Positions 34,261 to 47,710 of a DNA stretch of 64,000 nucleotides are shown piece by piece. The stretch is from Haliotis asinina (lineage: Eukaryota > Mollusca > Gastropoda > Lepetellida > Haliotidae), in the NCBI RefSeq assembly GCF_037392515.1, contig NC_090290.1, positions 34,245,753 through 34,309,752 on the forward strand, given 5' to 3'. Position numbers and translations under genes: made by a program. The notes beneath the pieces were generated by a model. It did not search any database and was not told where the DNA came from. It saw only the letters and a list, made by a program, of their open reading frames with translations. Each line of letters opens with the position of its first letter. Position 1 is the stretch's first letter.

Positions 34261-35024
34261 TTCTATAGTTTGGCATGAAATGTATGTGGACCCGGGTTTT
34301 TGTAAATAACTCTTCATCCAGTGATCCAATCGATCTCAAACGTTGTAAGTGGATGTTTTGTCAGACGACCTAACCACACTGTAAATCACACATTTTATGC
34401 ATTTGAATGAAAGAATCTATCTATGTAACTGTCAACAAAACAAACAGCAGAACCCTGACAGCTTGCAGAGGGAGGGAACCAGTGACCTGTAACAGCGGTC
34501 AGGTAAATGCATGTGCGGTTCATGATGGTTACTTGTTCACTGCACAGTGATAGACCGTTTTTATCATTCACACTGACTACTTCTAGCTGTCATCATGAAA
34601 GCTTACTCAGATGATGCTAAACGTTTAATTAGAAAGGTGTTTATTTATTTATTTTTTTTCAAAGAAAAGAAAATGGAACCAACGTAGCAAACCGATTTAT
34701 AAGCTGTCGGATTACATGAAACGTAACACTTTTGCTCTTGACATGAAAAAGAACATCGTGCTAAAATTGTGGGAAATAAACCAAACAACTAATAAACAAA
34801 CACTTGTACACAAATGTAGGCATCCAAAGTTAGATTCTTTTGACATCAGGGATCATCAGAGATGCCATTCGCTTGAAATGAACCTGTGACATCTCTGCAA
34901 ACCTGTAAACCCGACCTACGTTGACAAACATCCACTTGCAAAGTATAAGATCGATTGGATCACTGGATGAAAAGTTATTTACAAAAAAAGCGGGTCCACA
35001 TGCATTTCATGCCAAACTATAGAA
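34261..35024. mobile_element. 764-bp element with ~100-bp terminal inverted repeats
   Basis: 34261-34366 (starting TTCTATAGTTTGGCATGAAA) matches the complement of 34920-35024 with scattered mismatches and small indels. The interior has no recognisable ORF. It resembles a non-autonomous DNA transposon with long inverted repeats; no clear target duplication is seen. Confidence 0.75.
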
Positions 35025-35523
35025 CATTACTGTTACGAAAACGGTAACTCTATCATGTATATATGGAGGCGTATTAGAACCAGCATAACAAATATGTTGA
35101 TCATGACAACGTATGATACTCTCATATAGGAACACGATACTGCTAGCGTTTTGATGCTTCCGTTTATGTATATGACACAACTAATGAAGTGTATCAACTA
35201 GTATATTACACTTGGAATCTACACAAGATAAGACATAGTCTAATATTATTCTACGATACCTCCGGACAACAATACTCAAGATAATCAGTTTGATATGACA
35301 CACGTAAAAAGTGTGTTGTTACTTTCAGCTTGCGGCACAAATGCGCCTGAACAGTGCGATGAAGAAAACGGGGCGTCACTTTCAAACCGAACTGGTCCAG
35401 GGTATCTATGCAAGCAGAATCTATATAAAGTTCGTTCATCTAGACTTGCCACATTTTACACATGTGTGGACTGTCTTTGATTTATTTGCTTTCAGGCAGA
35501 CTAGGTTAGCCTGGCTGAAAATA

Positions 35524-36635
35524 AACTGACCGGCAAAAGAAAGTATACAAGGATTTCAAGAGGTCATTATCATTGAGTCAGACAACCCAGACATGCAAAC
35601 ATAATGCAGTGGTGTTACTCATTACTCACCTTTACTCAACCTCAGCTAAACATCACACGCATACTACAGACACACGTTGCGTCAGATCTAGACCTGCGTA
35701 AATTCACTAGGGGCACTGAAAACCAGCTTTCTGCCATACAAAAGATGAACAGGAACGGAGGTACACACAATTAATGTTGACTACCATTACTTTAGTATCC
35801 TGTATGTCCACCCCCTATATCAATACAGGCACGTAGCCTCTTTCTCACCGAAGACGTCAGACGTCGGACAAGGTCACGTGGTATGTGACGCCATTCGTCC
35901 TGGAGGGCTTGCGTAAGTTGCTGTCTATTCTGTGGTGGATTCGGGCATTTCCACACGCGTCTGTCTAGTGTATTCCATATGAGCTCAATCGGGGTTATGT
36001 CTGGAGGACGTACTGGCCACGATGTTCCTCTCTTCGCTGCCAACGACGAACAACTCTGCTGCCCGAAGACATCTAGCCACTGTGTATCAACTGACGCGAC
36101 GTTGAAGGGAATTTGCCGCTAATGACGCTACCGTCAGGAAAAGGTTTCTTATGAATATCGTCCTCAAATGTCGGTCTTCAACTGGTGTTGTTACTCGCGG
36201 TCTCACACTTCTTGGTCTTTCCTGTGACTGTTCCGTCTGCCTGTAACGTTGCAGCAGTCTAGTGTCGACTACATGAGTAGAGTTGACGGTTCTTGCAACG
36301 TTGGCGTGTGTCGACCCCATATTGAGCACACCTGTGGCCCTCTCACGTTCAACTGATGATAGTCGTGGTATAACTGTGGCGAACTTTTTCAATCTGCATG
36401 TGTAACCTGTCCGCACACTACCTTTTACACCCTAAATGCATGTGAAACTGAAAATCATGGTTGATACAACTGACCACTCCGACGTTATATTCACGACGTG
36501 CACGTGATTTTCACTGAAGGTGTCAAATTAATACGTTGGGGCGACATGTTTCAGTGCATAATTCACCTAAAATTATTTCTAGTTTAAAACTAGAGACATG
36601 CTAAATCTTGGTATACTTTCTTTTGCCTGTCAGTT
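35524..36635 (-). mobile_element. Tc1-like transposon with internal deletion
   Basis: Inverted ends AACTGACCGGCAAAAGAAAG and, reversed, AACTGACAGGCAAAAGAAAG, flanked by TA (35522-35523, 36636-36637). Length 1112 bp. Confidence 0.88.
35792..36416 (-). pseudogene. Tc1 transposase remnant lacking the catalytic core
   Basis: The minus-strand frame 36416-36087 holds the DNA-binding part (SHANVART-like HTH, then PRSVRPRVTT and a second HTH). Frame 36043-35792 holds the C-terminus (PPDITPIELIWNTLDRRVW, ending GGGHTGY). The segment with the first two catalytic Asp residues is missing, so only the Glu motif remains. It cannot make an active enzyme but could be moved in trans. Confidence 0.8.
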
Positions 36636-36639
36636 TAGA

Positions 36640-36765
36640 TGAGACACGTCAGCCTATCGCAAATGATCGACGCTCATGCTTTTGATCACTAGATAGTTTG
36701 ATCCAGATTCAATTATTTGCAGACCGCCACCACAGGGTTGGAATATTTGAATAGTGTGACGTTAA
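36640..36765 (+). mobile_element. SINE family B fragment
   Basis: GATCGACGCTCATGCTTTTG and CAGACCGCCACC, degenerate 3' end. It abuts the Tc1 element. Confidence 0.55.
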
Positions 36766-37559
36766 ACAACGAAGAAACAAGAAACATCATTACATTCAAG
36801 TTCACCTTATCCGTATCCAATAACAACCAGATCTTCGTGATCTAAGGTATTTGGTGATATGTTTCAGAGATAGTCCAAATCTGGCTGAGATAACAAACCC
36901 AACTTACATTATGTTGACAATTTTATGCTATTTTGGTTCACAAGTAAGGCATGTGCTCTGTCAACAAATAGCTTAATTAATATGTAATCCAGCAGAAAAT
37001 TTGGTTACCTTATACCCGCTGACGTACACACACCCTCTGTTAGGAGTTTGTTCGTACATTAACCCCAGACACCTTTGTGAATCACTACCCAACATCTTAC
37101 ACCTTATCTCGTGAGAGTGCAGTAAACCGTCAGATTGATACCTTTCCCACCTGTTGGGAATGTTTTACTGTGAGTTGGTGATAGCTCCCCACGTACATCG
37201 CGTCATGACTGGGTTCGCTTGCGATAAGGTACTAGAAACTGTGTATATTGGCAAAGAGTATGTTTATTGGCGACAAAAATGAAACCTTCCCACGAGCTAA
37301 ACTTAGCACATTCCGTCAGAAGCATGTCTAACGCATGTTCTTCTCGTGGCTTTATATATAACAATGTCGTCATACATAGCAGCTGCTGCAACATCGTGCA
37401 CACACTGTCGTTCCGGAGAAATTGACCCCATCCCCCGTACCACCCCCACCCCCACCCCACCCCATCCAATCCCCTAAAATTACAACGACCACAATAAAAA
37501 TTGGTAAACCGAAATTTATTTAGACATGACTTCATTTATCACGTCGTGCAACAAACACG

Positions 37560-37690
37560 TCAATTTTATTCATATTCCCACTGTGTAGACCGATGCTCAT
37601 AATGTTGCTCATTTGATCGACTGTATTATTTTCAGGCTGTCGCTATATAGATGGAGTATTGCTGTATGTGGCGTATAGTAACCAGTAAAC
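37560..37690 (+). mobile_element. SINE family B 3' half (degenerate)
   Basis: TAGACCGATGCTCATAATG and CTGTCGCTATATAGATGGAG. Confidence 0.55.
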
Positions 37691-37699
37691 AAAATAATT

Positions 37700-39370
37700 T
37701 ATCCAAATTGTGTAAGTCCTAGGTGTTTCCCGTAGATGTAGATACCCTGTGTCATCTTTGATTTTCAGCTATCCACGAATATAAGAGACTGTTTTATCCG
37801 TTATTGACATTCAGTGATTGACTTCATCTACAATACCTATTTTAATGTATCAGCGCTTCCTAAAAGGCAGAAAGGTAGACTAGCATTTGCTCCCAGCCAG
37901 CTTGTCCTAACAGTCAACTAAAATTGATCAGTGGTCGTACTTTGTGACCGTGATGACTGGCGTGATTTGCCTGCCTTCATGCCCTGAAGGCGTGGATAGG
38001 TGCTCATGCTTTCAGATACGTGTTTGCTGGCTCGATATTGATATTGTAAGTATATATGAAGATGCGCCGATGAACAACATTCATTGATGTACCAATATGA
38101 CTTACAAATACTCTTAGTATCACACATTCAATGAGTTGGTTGCGTCATGGTTCATGTATCAGTACCTCGTTTGACAAAACACTAAGGTGATCGTAAGTCA
38201 CTAAGGTAACCTTGGTGCCATGTGAAAGAATGGAAGTTAAGGTTAACCGTAAAGGTTGCTTCGTGAAAGGTGCCCCAGGCGGGTAAAGTAGGATGGGGCT
38301 TACAACTGACCACGGACATTAGATATTGGTTGACCATTAAAGCCATCGTGGATAAAACCGGTACCAGCTCATGGTCAGAGACAGAAAGGTGACAGCTCTG
38401 CCCATGACGTTGTTCGTACGTTACAAGAACTCGTTGTACCTTTCCACAACTCAGTGTAAAATCTAACAACAGCATTTCGTTTTTCCTGACAACGAGTTAC
38501 AAGTGATTAAATCGTATTCCAGAACTACAGATCTGTTTTAAAATACAAATACATTCACTATCCTCGACACTAGCGGATTGGCACTAACTCTGACGCTAAC
38601 TCTGAGTTATAGAGTACCTGACACATAAATCTATGTACGCCATACTTTTTACTTTCTTCTGTGCGCATTTGCACATCGTTTGCAAAGAATTTGGAATTCT
38701 CTGCCAGAACAGCATCAATCTCTTGACACCATGATTTGAAAACAGTATTTTTATTGGAACTTTTTGCATCTACAAACGGTCTACCACAAACATCGAGGTA
38801 GGGTGGGTAAGCGATACCAGGGGATGTTGTCAGCTCTCGTCATTCTCTCACAACCTTTTAACCTTCACATGTCTGGGGAATTCACACGGAGGATTATGCA
38901 CGTCCGTTCTATCATAATTAGGTGTGTGGTTTTTTCCTAACAAGAGAACACAGCTGATAATTTATCGTTGTATCTGTTAAGAGTTCGTTCAATCTTTCGT
39001 ATTCATAACAAAACGGTGCCATTTTGATAAAGTAACATGCAACACAAACATTTGTATTAAAAACTGTGTGAGTGGTGTGATAAGAAAGGAACGTTCCTTG
39101 AACTGATGTATCAAACACCTGTGTGAATTTAAACACGTTTCTTTTTTCAATGTTCATTTACCTGACGAAACGTAAGAGGACCGTGCTATCGCGATCCGTA
39201 TCTTGAAGCAAGGGTTCAAATGAAATAAACTTTTTGCATTTCAAATTAATTGGCATCTCATTTGAATATGACCGTACGAAACCATTCACGAGATTTGACA
39301 TGAAGTTTTACAAGAACTTTGATGACAGAATGCTATTTTAACTTGGTAAACTTCATTGTGTTATTTAGTG
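37700..39370. other. Gene-free stretch
   Basis: Short open frames only; no homology recognised and no clear repeats. Confidence 0.35.
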
Positions 39371-39379
39371 TTGAATGTG

Positions 39380-40640
39380 TAACCTTCATCCACGTGTTCA
39401 ATGATAAGTTTAGTTATGTAACGTTCGACATTGTGTTCTATGTTAACTATGAACCCTTTAGTGCCACGCCTATGGCAACTCTGCCATCTACATAAATCAA
39501 GGTTTTCTGAGAAAATTCTGTATTCTACACTATGGAGTTCTGTGTCACCTTGGTATTTCTGCATGACTTCCGAAATCAAAGTTATGGTTCTAAGTTGATT
39601 CTGTGATCTATTTCATGGTGTTCTATGTTCACTGTGATCTATGTTAATTCTGTGATCTGTTTCTTGGAGTCTTGGGTAATTCTATGACCTTCATAACTGT
39701 TTTCTGTGTTAATTCTCTTGTCTATACCGTGCTGTTCTGTGTTAATTCTCTTGTCTATACCGTGCTGTTCTGTGTTAATTCTCTTGTCTATACCGTGCTG
39801 TTCTGTGTTAATTCTCTTGTCTATACCGTGCTGTTCTGTGTTAATTCTCTTGTCTATACCGTGCTGTTCTGTGTTAATTCTCTTGTCTATACCGTGCTGT
39901 TCTGTGTTAATTCTCTTGTCTATACCGTGCTGTTCTGTGTTAATTCTCTTGTCTATACCGTGCTGTTCTGTGTTAATTCTCTTGTCTATACCGTGCTGTT
40001 CTGTGTTAATTCTCTTGTCTATACCGTGCTGTTCTGTGTTAATTCTCTTGTCTATACCGTGCTGTTCTGTGTTAATTCTCTTGTCTATACCGTGCTGTTC
40101 TGTGTTAATTCTCTTGTCTATACCGTGCTGTTCTGTGTTAATTCTCTTGTCTATACCGTGCTGTTCTGTGTTAATTCTCTTGTCTATACCGTGCTGATCT
40201 GTGTTAATTCTCTTGTCTATACCGTGCTGTTCTGTGTTAATTCTCTTATCTGTATCGTGGTGCATGTGTTACTTCTCTGACCTACATCCCTCTAGTCTAT
40301 GTTTATTCTGCGATCTGTTCTGTGAAGCTCTATGTGAATTCTGTCTTAGTACTTTTCCATTGTGCTCTGTGTTAATTCTAGGATTTGCATCATTGTTGTC
40401 TGTGTTGAGTTTACGATCTACTGCACGGTGTCCCATTTTAATTCTATGTTCCACACTGTGGTGATTTATGTTAATTTTATAATCTGTTTCGTTGTGTTAA
40501 GGTTAAATTCTGTGATGTTCATCGTGGTGGTCCATTTTAGTTCTATGATGTACGTCATGGCGTTCTATGTTAATTCTGTGATCTACGTCATGGTGTTGCG
40601 TGTTACTTCTCTGATGTACGCTGTGATGTAAATATAGCCT
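39380..40640. repeat. 33-bp minisatellite with a homogeneous core
   Basis: Between about 39704 and 40248 a 33-bp unit (TCTTGTCTATACCGTG, then CTGTTCTGTGTTAAT) repeats about 16.5 times, almost without variation (one T-to-A near 40197). Flanks on both sides are diverged versions of the same unit. Because 33 is a multiple of three, long open frames appear on both strands. Confidence 0.95.
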
Positions 40641-41029
40641 GTAATGTGGGGAATATCACCTTGTGAACACATCCGAGACACTCCGCCTAGTGAGTAAAAG
40701 AACCAACTGACTGAAGCGTCTGTGATATCTATCAAAACATCATGACATACCTGCAGTTTTTTAGGTCGTTACACGTCACTCTTTAACGAATACAATAATT
40801 TCGTAGCGAAACCGTCTATTGAGGAAGATACACAACAGGGAGGCCATATGCTGGATGCTGTACGAGGTTAATACTGCCAGACCCAACAATATACAGCGAT
40901 ACTTTCAGCTGTTGCTAGCAAAGATCATCCTGCCAAGCCACGTCTGAATGATTGAATAGTGTTACTTTCACTTCATGTCAAGCAGTAGACTTGAACAAAT
41001 TACTGTGGCAATATTTAATGTTTTTCAGT

Positions 41030-41460
41030 CATAATTTGAGGATTGATCACACTGGATAACAACTTCTTTTATTTTGTGAGGGCAACGTTTCGATACAGAT
41101 TCATGCAACGTTGTCAAACAACAACGAGAATTCAGGAATATTGTCAAGCAGGAATGACAAATCTGACAACAGCAAAAGAATCTGTACTCTGAACGTCGCA
41201 CTGATGAAATTGTCATCTGAAAAGAAGTTATTATCCATAAAGCGTGTTCAGTGTTGTTCTTCAGTACTTCTAAAATGCCGTTCAAATCAGTTACAGTTTG
41301 CAGATGACACTGATAAGAATAACAGTTGTCAATATAAAGGATCGACCGGCGTCCTTATCCTATCCATTTTTTCTAGATTCTTTTTATTAGGCCACAAATA
41401 CCATATGTACGTGGATACATTAGCTGTTACAGCTCTGAAGCAAGACTGATCATTATCTGA
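41030..41460. other. Unclassified repeat-like segment
   Basis: Contains GGGCAACGTTTCGATACAGA and GCAACGTTGTCAAACAACAA. This reminds me of 3' regions of molluscan Penelope-like elements, but no coding trace supports it. Confidence 0.2.
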
Positions 41461-41491
41461 ATGACAGCCTGACTTGTATTTTAATAGTGTC

Positions 41492-41682
41492 TACTCACTC
41501 ACTCACTCACTCACCCACTCACTCACTCACCCACTCACTTATTCACTCACTCACCCACTCACCCACTCACCCACTCACCCACTCACTCAATCACTCACTC
41601 ACCCACTCACCCACTCACCCAATCACCCACTCACCCACTCACTCACCCACTCACCCACTCACCCACTCACCCACTCACTCAC
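41492..41682. repeat. (CACT/CACC)n microsatellite
   Basis: About 48 tetramers of CACT with interspersed CACC. Likely an expanded SINE tail, although no SINE body is attached. Confidence 0.93.
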
Positions 41683-41920
41683 ATGACATGTTGTTGTTGA
41701 TGTCGCTCAGTCCAGAGTACGCTGTAAGAGACGCGCACGCACCTCGTGTAAACTGCCAGCATAGGGATCGAAGAGTAAGTAATGTTGGTTTAACGCCGCC
41801 TTGTACAGAGTCATTTCATTGTCTGTTACCCTGCTGTAGGATGAAAGCAACGAGAGATGTAGATCTTAGAGGCTTAACCCTTCGATTAAGCGGGTCATGG
41901 TGAAGTCTGTCTCACAATCC

Positions 41921-42058
41921 ATGGGGGCGGTGGGCGGACGGCCTTGTGTCTAGATAAACCACTTTTCGATTCCCCACATGGGTGCAATGTGTGAAGTCCA
42001 TTTCTGGTGTCCACCGCCGTGATATTGCTGGAATATTGCAAAAGGCTCACTCACTCAC
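41921..42058 (+). mobile_element. SINE family A copy
   Basis: GGGGGCGGTGGGCGGACGGC head, CGATTCCCCACATGGGTGC, tail GATATTGCTGGAATATTGC. Confidence 0.75.
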
Positions 42059-42234
42059 AGTTCAAGTACCACATTATTTCTTCTGCGTATCCCTGCTTGC
42101 AATACGTAACCCCTACAAGAAGCAAGCCTAGATTTCCTCCCATCTCGCCTGGGCGGAGCAATGTCAACACGGGATTCGAACCACGGATATAGGATTCTTG
42201 TACTCCGAAAGGACGCATTCCTACACATGAGCCT

Positions 42235-42385
42235 CTCCGCCTAAGAGTCAGTTACCTGTAACATGGACTCCGAAAGAGCTCAACCCCGCACTTAGCCACA
42301 CGGCCTAAGAGTTAGTTACCTGTAACTTGGACGCTGAAAGGACGCTGCCCCGCACATGAGACAGTTTCCTGTAACTCAGTTTGTA
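42235..42385. repeat. ~65-bp tandem repeat, ~2.5 copies
   Basis: AAGAGTCAGTTACCTGTAAC and AAGAGTTAGTTACCTGTAAC begin successive units. Confidence 0.65.
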
Positions 42386-42864
42386 TGAGTGAAACAAAAT
42401 GTGATTTCAGTTTGCTTGTTTGTTTTTTCTCTCTCCTGCATCAATCATACAACACGAGGGGTTGTTTTTAGTTTGAATTGGACTGGTTAATTTTTTCAGT
42501 TCTGACAATGAATGACTTAATATCATTCCTATGCTGAAGGTTTTGTTTTTTATTTTCTACGTGTTTGTTAAAACTGTCAACTGTACAAATGCGATGAGAT
42601 TTTAACCTGATTTTGTAACACGCACGAATTACATGAACACGTCCTGATTGTCACTCATTGTATTACACACTCGCTCACTGTCACTCACTTCACAAAAAAT
42701 AAACGTCAAAACTCTTTTCGTAAGCAGATTAATTACTAAAATTAACTGAACTTCATTCTTTTATTTTTTATGAACTACGATCAAATGGCTGGCGTTTGCG
42801 GCATTGTGATTCCGTTCCACAAATTGCATCCGTCACAGATACATGTAAGGGCCGACGGTGCCCA

Positions 42865-43005
42865 TCTGACAGAGTGAGCATGAGTTTACGCCGCTTTTAG
42901 CAAGATTTCTTTAATATCACGGCGGGGACACCAGAAATGGGTTTCAGACTTTGCCCCATGCCCGAGCGAACGCTTTAACCACAAGGCTACCCGACCGCCG
43001 CCTTG
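42865..43005 (-). mobile_element. SINE family A copy, reverse
   Basis: GAGTTTACGCCGCTTTTAGC tail and AAGGCTACCCGACCGCCGCC head. Confidence 0.75.
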
Positions 43006-43605
43006 CTCTTCTGAAGAAATCACGGTAAGATATTTAAGTTGCAACATAGATGATGTCTGTCTCTGGCCCATGTAACTGTGAACTTTGCGAAGTTTTACGT
43101 AGGTCTGTATGTTGTAACTGCCATCAAACAACTATGTAGAACGTGGCGTAGGGCCCTTGGTTGTTTTCGTACCTCAGACCTCAGTACCTTTTGGAGTCGC
43201 TTCTGTTATGATCATAACGTGGGGAAGGTTTGCATGTGGAACGGTGGAGATAGGTATCTCTCATACAGCCTGTTAGTCCCATGCTGAAACTTGTTTCCTT
43301 ACTTTCATTATTTTGATAATGCGTACAAACTTTGTCACTCGCAACATTTACGTATCATTACTAATCCGTTAAACCACGCATATATTGTTTCATGAAACAC
43401 AAAGCGTCATGTCACTTCAACAGAAAAACACTACACTGCATGCTTGTCACTAACAAGAGGAGGCATCCATTCGTTTATATTACAGCTGGTATGATAAAAA
43501 CATGGACTCACTGTCATTTACCAGACAAAACATGGATCGAAACATTATCCCCAAGAAGACAAGACATGGACTCACTGTCACTCACATGATACGATATTCC
43601 GGGCC

Positions 43606-43852
43606 CAATACAACCCGTGAAGATCTGTGTTAGAACTGATCTTCAGGAATCCATGCTTTTCGTAAGAGGCGGCTAGCGGGATCGAGTGGTCAGACTCGCT
43701 GACTTGGCTGACACAGGTCATCATACCCTTGCTAGGTAGATCGATGCTCATGATGTTGATCACTGGAGTGTCGATTATTTACAGACCGCCGCCATATAGC
43801 TGGAATATTGCTGAGTGCAGTGTAAAACTAAACTCACTCACTCACTCATATT
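43606..43852 (+). mobile_element. SINE family B copy
   Basis: ACCCGTGAAGATCTGTGTTAG to ATATTGCTGAGTGCAGTG and (CACT)n. Confidence 0.82.
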
Positions 43853-43859
43853 TAACCAA

Positions 43860-44690
43860 TATAATTATGGTATACAAACGCTTGGATAATTATAATGAAT
43901 ACATTCTTCAGGGTTCCTAACTTGATGTGTGAAATGTGTCTTTTTTAAAAAAGTGAATCAAAGTCAGCTCACGCACTGAGAAGCTGTGAATGCATTTTCA
44001 ATGCAACCGCATTCCCAGCTGCACAAGACGACTAAATATTGGGTGCCCACGGGAATGAAAATTGGGCCCATGCATCCTATTTAGGAACGAAACACCAAGC
44101 ATGCATTTTTTCTGAAACTTCAATGGGTGTGGCTGTGATTTAAGAGTGAATTTCGCCTTATCTTCTTTTAACAGAATTAATATGAAAAACCATAACAAGA
44201 AACACCTGGGGATTGCCAAATGAAGTGTTACAAAAACGTGTCATGTGTCTTAACTCCAAATTCAGTAACATTACACCACAGCTGAACAGACTTCAGTTGT
44301 CCAGAAAGGCACCAGCTTATCACAATTCCGAAAAAGTTATTTTAACTTGGGTCGATGGGTACATCTTAAAAGAAACATATTGTCTTGAAAAAATAAACCA
44401 AGGACGCTGAGTGATAGGTAGGGTGTTGTGTACCACGACACAGGGTCGAGGGCGGCCATGGGACGCAGATGGTGAAGATACAGCGCACCATCAACATGGT
44501 GGTTCATATATCACGGAGAGACCACTTAATTCTGAAAAGAACCCCAAAACGTTTTTTCATCGTTGCAGTCACACGGTGATTAACTGGGTGCTAGGTGGGT
44601 ATCATATAAATTGAATCAAGTCGCTGAAAGATTGACTGTCAATAATGAGGGTATTAACCCCCTTTCGGTATGCAGGATGCGGATCTCCAT
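43860..44690. other. Gene-free stretch
   Basis: No supported gene or repeat. Confidence 0.35.
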
Positions 44691-44714
44691 TATGATATCA
44701 AGGGTGGGGCAACT

Positions 44715-45145
44715 CAGTTCATAGTCTGTCTCACAGTCCCTGAACCAAGTCTGTCATACAGGCCCTGAGCCTAGAGTGTCATACAGAACCTAGTCTGTCA
44801 TACAGACCCTGAACCTAGTCTGTCGTACAGACCCTGAGCCCAGTCTGTCATACAAGCCCTGAGCCTAGTCTGTCATACAGAACCTAGTCTGTCATACAGT
44901 CCCTGATCCTAGTCTGTCATACAGACCCTGAACCTAGCCTGTCATGCAGAACCTAGTCTGTCATACAGTCCCTGATCCTAGTCTGTCATACAGTCCCTGA
45001 TCCTAGTCTGTCATACAGTCCCTGAGCCTAGTCTGTCATACAGAACATAGTCTGTCATACAGTCCCTGATCCTAGTCTGTCATACAGTCCCTGATCCTAG
45101 TCTGTCATACAGTCCCTGATCCTAATCTGTCATACAGTCCCTGAA
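44715..45145. repeat. 25-bp minisatellite
   Basis: The unit CCTAGTCTGTCATACAG plus TCCCTGAT or shortened forms, about 17 variants. Confidence 0.93.
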
Positions 45146-45149
45146 GCAA

Positions 45150-47120
45150 AATTAATGTATCCAATAATGCCCTCGCACGTCTAGAAAATGTGACATGTGA
45201 TTTCCACAGCTTCAGAAAAATGAAAATGAAAATGAAGAAGGTCTCCGGGCTCTTCTTCCTAGTATTTTATTTTTCTACAATGAAATTTCAGGGACAAGTT
45301 CTCACTAGAAAGCCTTGATAATGTTTTGTTTGTTTTTTTATCTGGTAGGAGGATGCTATTATTGTTATGCTGAATTTTCATTTTTTTTTTTTGTCTTCCA
45401 GAATAACACACAGTAGCATTACTGATTACTTTGTGTAAAATCTAATATGTGGAAAATAAACGTATTCCCTTTGTGCATTGACAAAAGAAAACAACGCGTT
45501 CCACGCTGGATCCTACACTTGGCTTGTCATAAAGATACAAAAAACTTCCAAGAAACATCTTCCACAGTTGCTGGCGAGATATGAAATAACAATGAATCTC
45601 GAACTCTTTGGCATAAGCGTTTAAGCCTATGACTTTTAGCTGAATCCAGATAAGAATTTGACTTCAACAAAACCGACAAAGAAATTACAATGAATCTTAC
45701 ATACACACTTACACAAGGGTTGAACTGCGTATTAATACTCGTCTCATCTGACATATCTATTAAACAAACGTCTAAAATGTGATAGATGCACACCCATGCA
45801 TGCCTGTGAAAATATAAGTCGACCACCGATATCGCCCATCGTTATATCTTTGGAATAAGACCTGTTGTAGATTTGACAGGAACGGTAATCACAGACCCAA
45901 ACTTGGCAAGAGTGTCACGCAAGTTTGTTATTCCATCTCAACACAAATGGAATTCTCCCCATTTTCCTAGATCTTTGGATAATCTAGCACTCCCCAACAA
46001 GTACCATCCCATCGACCTGCCATTATCTTGGGTTCCGATAGCAGGGAATAATTCCTGTGATTGAATTCCTGATTAGACGAAATTGATCCAATTTCTGTTT
46101 CCTTTATACTTATCACATTTTGGGGAAAATGAATACCCTAGCTTTGTTATTGGGCTATTATTTGTTCCTCTCTAAAGTGTGTTCGTCCATTATTGAAGAA
46201 TTTGGCACCGAGTGGAACAAGGAGCGAGCCTGTGCCATGGCATGTTACCCATTATCTCCCCATTATCGATCCATATAATGACATTTGAAAAGAAGTGCTG
46301 TGAGATTTATAACGAAAGAATAGCCAATGAAACTGAATCTTCCAACTTCCAAATTTGGATTTATTGCAAACTGATTCCTATAGATTTTCCAATGACTGCA
46401 TTCTTTCGTGCCGATGATTGTTCACACAGATGCTGCTAGTGGGCAGGATTAAGGGCAAGGAGTTTCTACAGGTTTGAAGGACGTTTCTCAGTACATTGCA
46501 GTTTGATGTGGGGGATGAGATCCCTTTCTGTCTGAGTTGAAGAGCCAAATCTCCTTTGCAAAAAACCTCATAGTTTCATATTGTTTGTGTGTTGCAGTTA
46601 AACGTCGCACACAGCTATATCAGCAAAGATCTTATCAACGTCAGCATTTGCCAGATTGACACTTCTAGAAAATGTGTTTAGTCAAGCGAGTAAAAAGTGG
46701 CGAGAAGTGGCGAGAAATCATTAACTGGTGTCATTAAATAGGGAATATATTACAATTTCGACGTGAAGGGCGTTCACTCTACGCGAGGTTTTACTGTTAT
46801 TGGTTTGCAATCATCAATCAGATCAGGAGTGACAGAGCAGAACCATGCCTGAAACCCAACCTGAAGCAACAATGGCATCCTGACACTTTCTGTAGAGTCA
46901 AAATAGCTCCGGCCCCAGCCTCAGGAGCTACATCCTCCCATTCAGAATTGAATCTAGCAGCACGTAAAATCGGTGAATCTGTGGTATAAAATCTAAGTCT
47001 ATTAGGTTTGAATGCTTCTTCCTAACGTTGTGACCTTTGCTTTAATGTGCACTTAAGACAGACAAAGGGTGACTGAAATATATATGGTGATATACAATAA
47101 ATGATGTATTTTATGTAGCC
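45150..47120. other. Gene-free stretch
   Basis: Short unrecognised frames only. Confidence 0.35.
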
Positions 47121-47284
47121 TTCATGATGTACTATTTGGTAAATGTTCGCCTGTGTAGTGTAAACACAAAATGTAATATATGTTTAACATTTACAGGAAA
47201 TAACACAAAAAGAAGACCACACGCTGCATACATGTATTTTTTGCAGGCACTCAAAACAACAAAGGACAATGTCAAGCAACACAG

Positions 47285-47710
47285 ACTTGTATGGTATGTT
47301 GAATTCACACAACACACATATGTATCGATATGGAATTCAAGACCACAGAAGGACAACAAACACACATATGTATGCATACGGATTTCAACATCGCAAAAAA
47401 CACACAACACAAACATGTATACATACGGAATTCAGCACCACAAAAGGAAACAACGCAAACGTTTATGCATAAGAACTTCAGCCCCACTAACGGACAAAAC
47501 ACACATATTTTAAGAATCACACATATGTATAGATACGGAATTCAGCACCACAAAAGGAAATTGTAAACAACCCACAGTTGTACGCATACGGAATTTAACA
47601 CCACAAGAGGACAAACAGCAAGCATTTGTATGGATAAGGAATTCAACGCCGCGAACGAACAGAACACAAACGTGTGCATTCTGAATTCAGCACCACAAAA
47701 GAATAAACAA
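47285..47710. repeat. Diverged ~45-50-bp minisatellite
   Basis: Units carry ACACATATGTAT, ACGGAATTCAGCACCAC and AAAAGGA in that order; about nine diverged copies. Confidence 0.85.

Noticed and set aside
39639..40280. Long open frames of about 200 codons on both strands
   Set aside because: They arise only because a 33-bp tandem repeat has a length divisible by three; no gene features.
41200..41225. Hammerhead ribozyme core (CTGATGA ... GAAA)
   Set aside because: The bases between do not form a stem II and the flanks do not pair; chance match.
44715..45145. CRISPR-like spaced repeats
   Set aside because: Eukaryotic context and no unique spacers; a simple 25-bp minisatellite.
46212..46439. 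75-codon frame
   Set aside because: No homology or splice context; length expected by chance.
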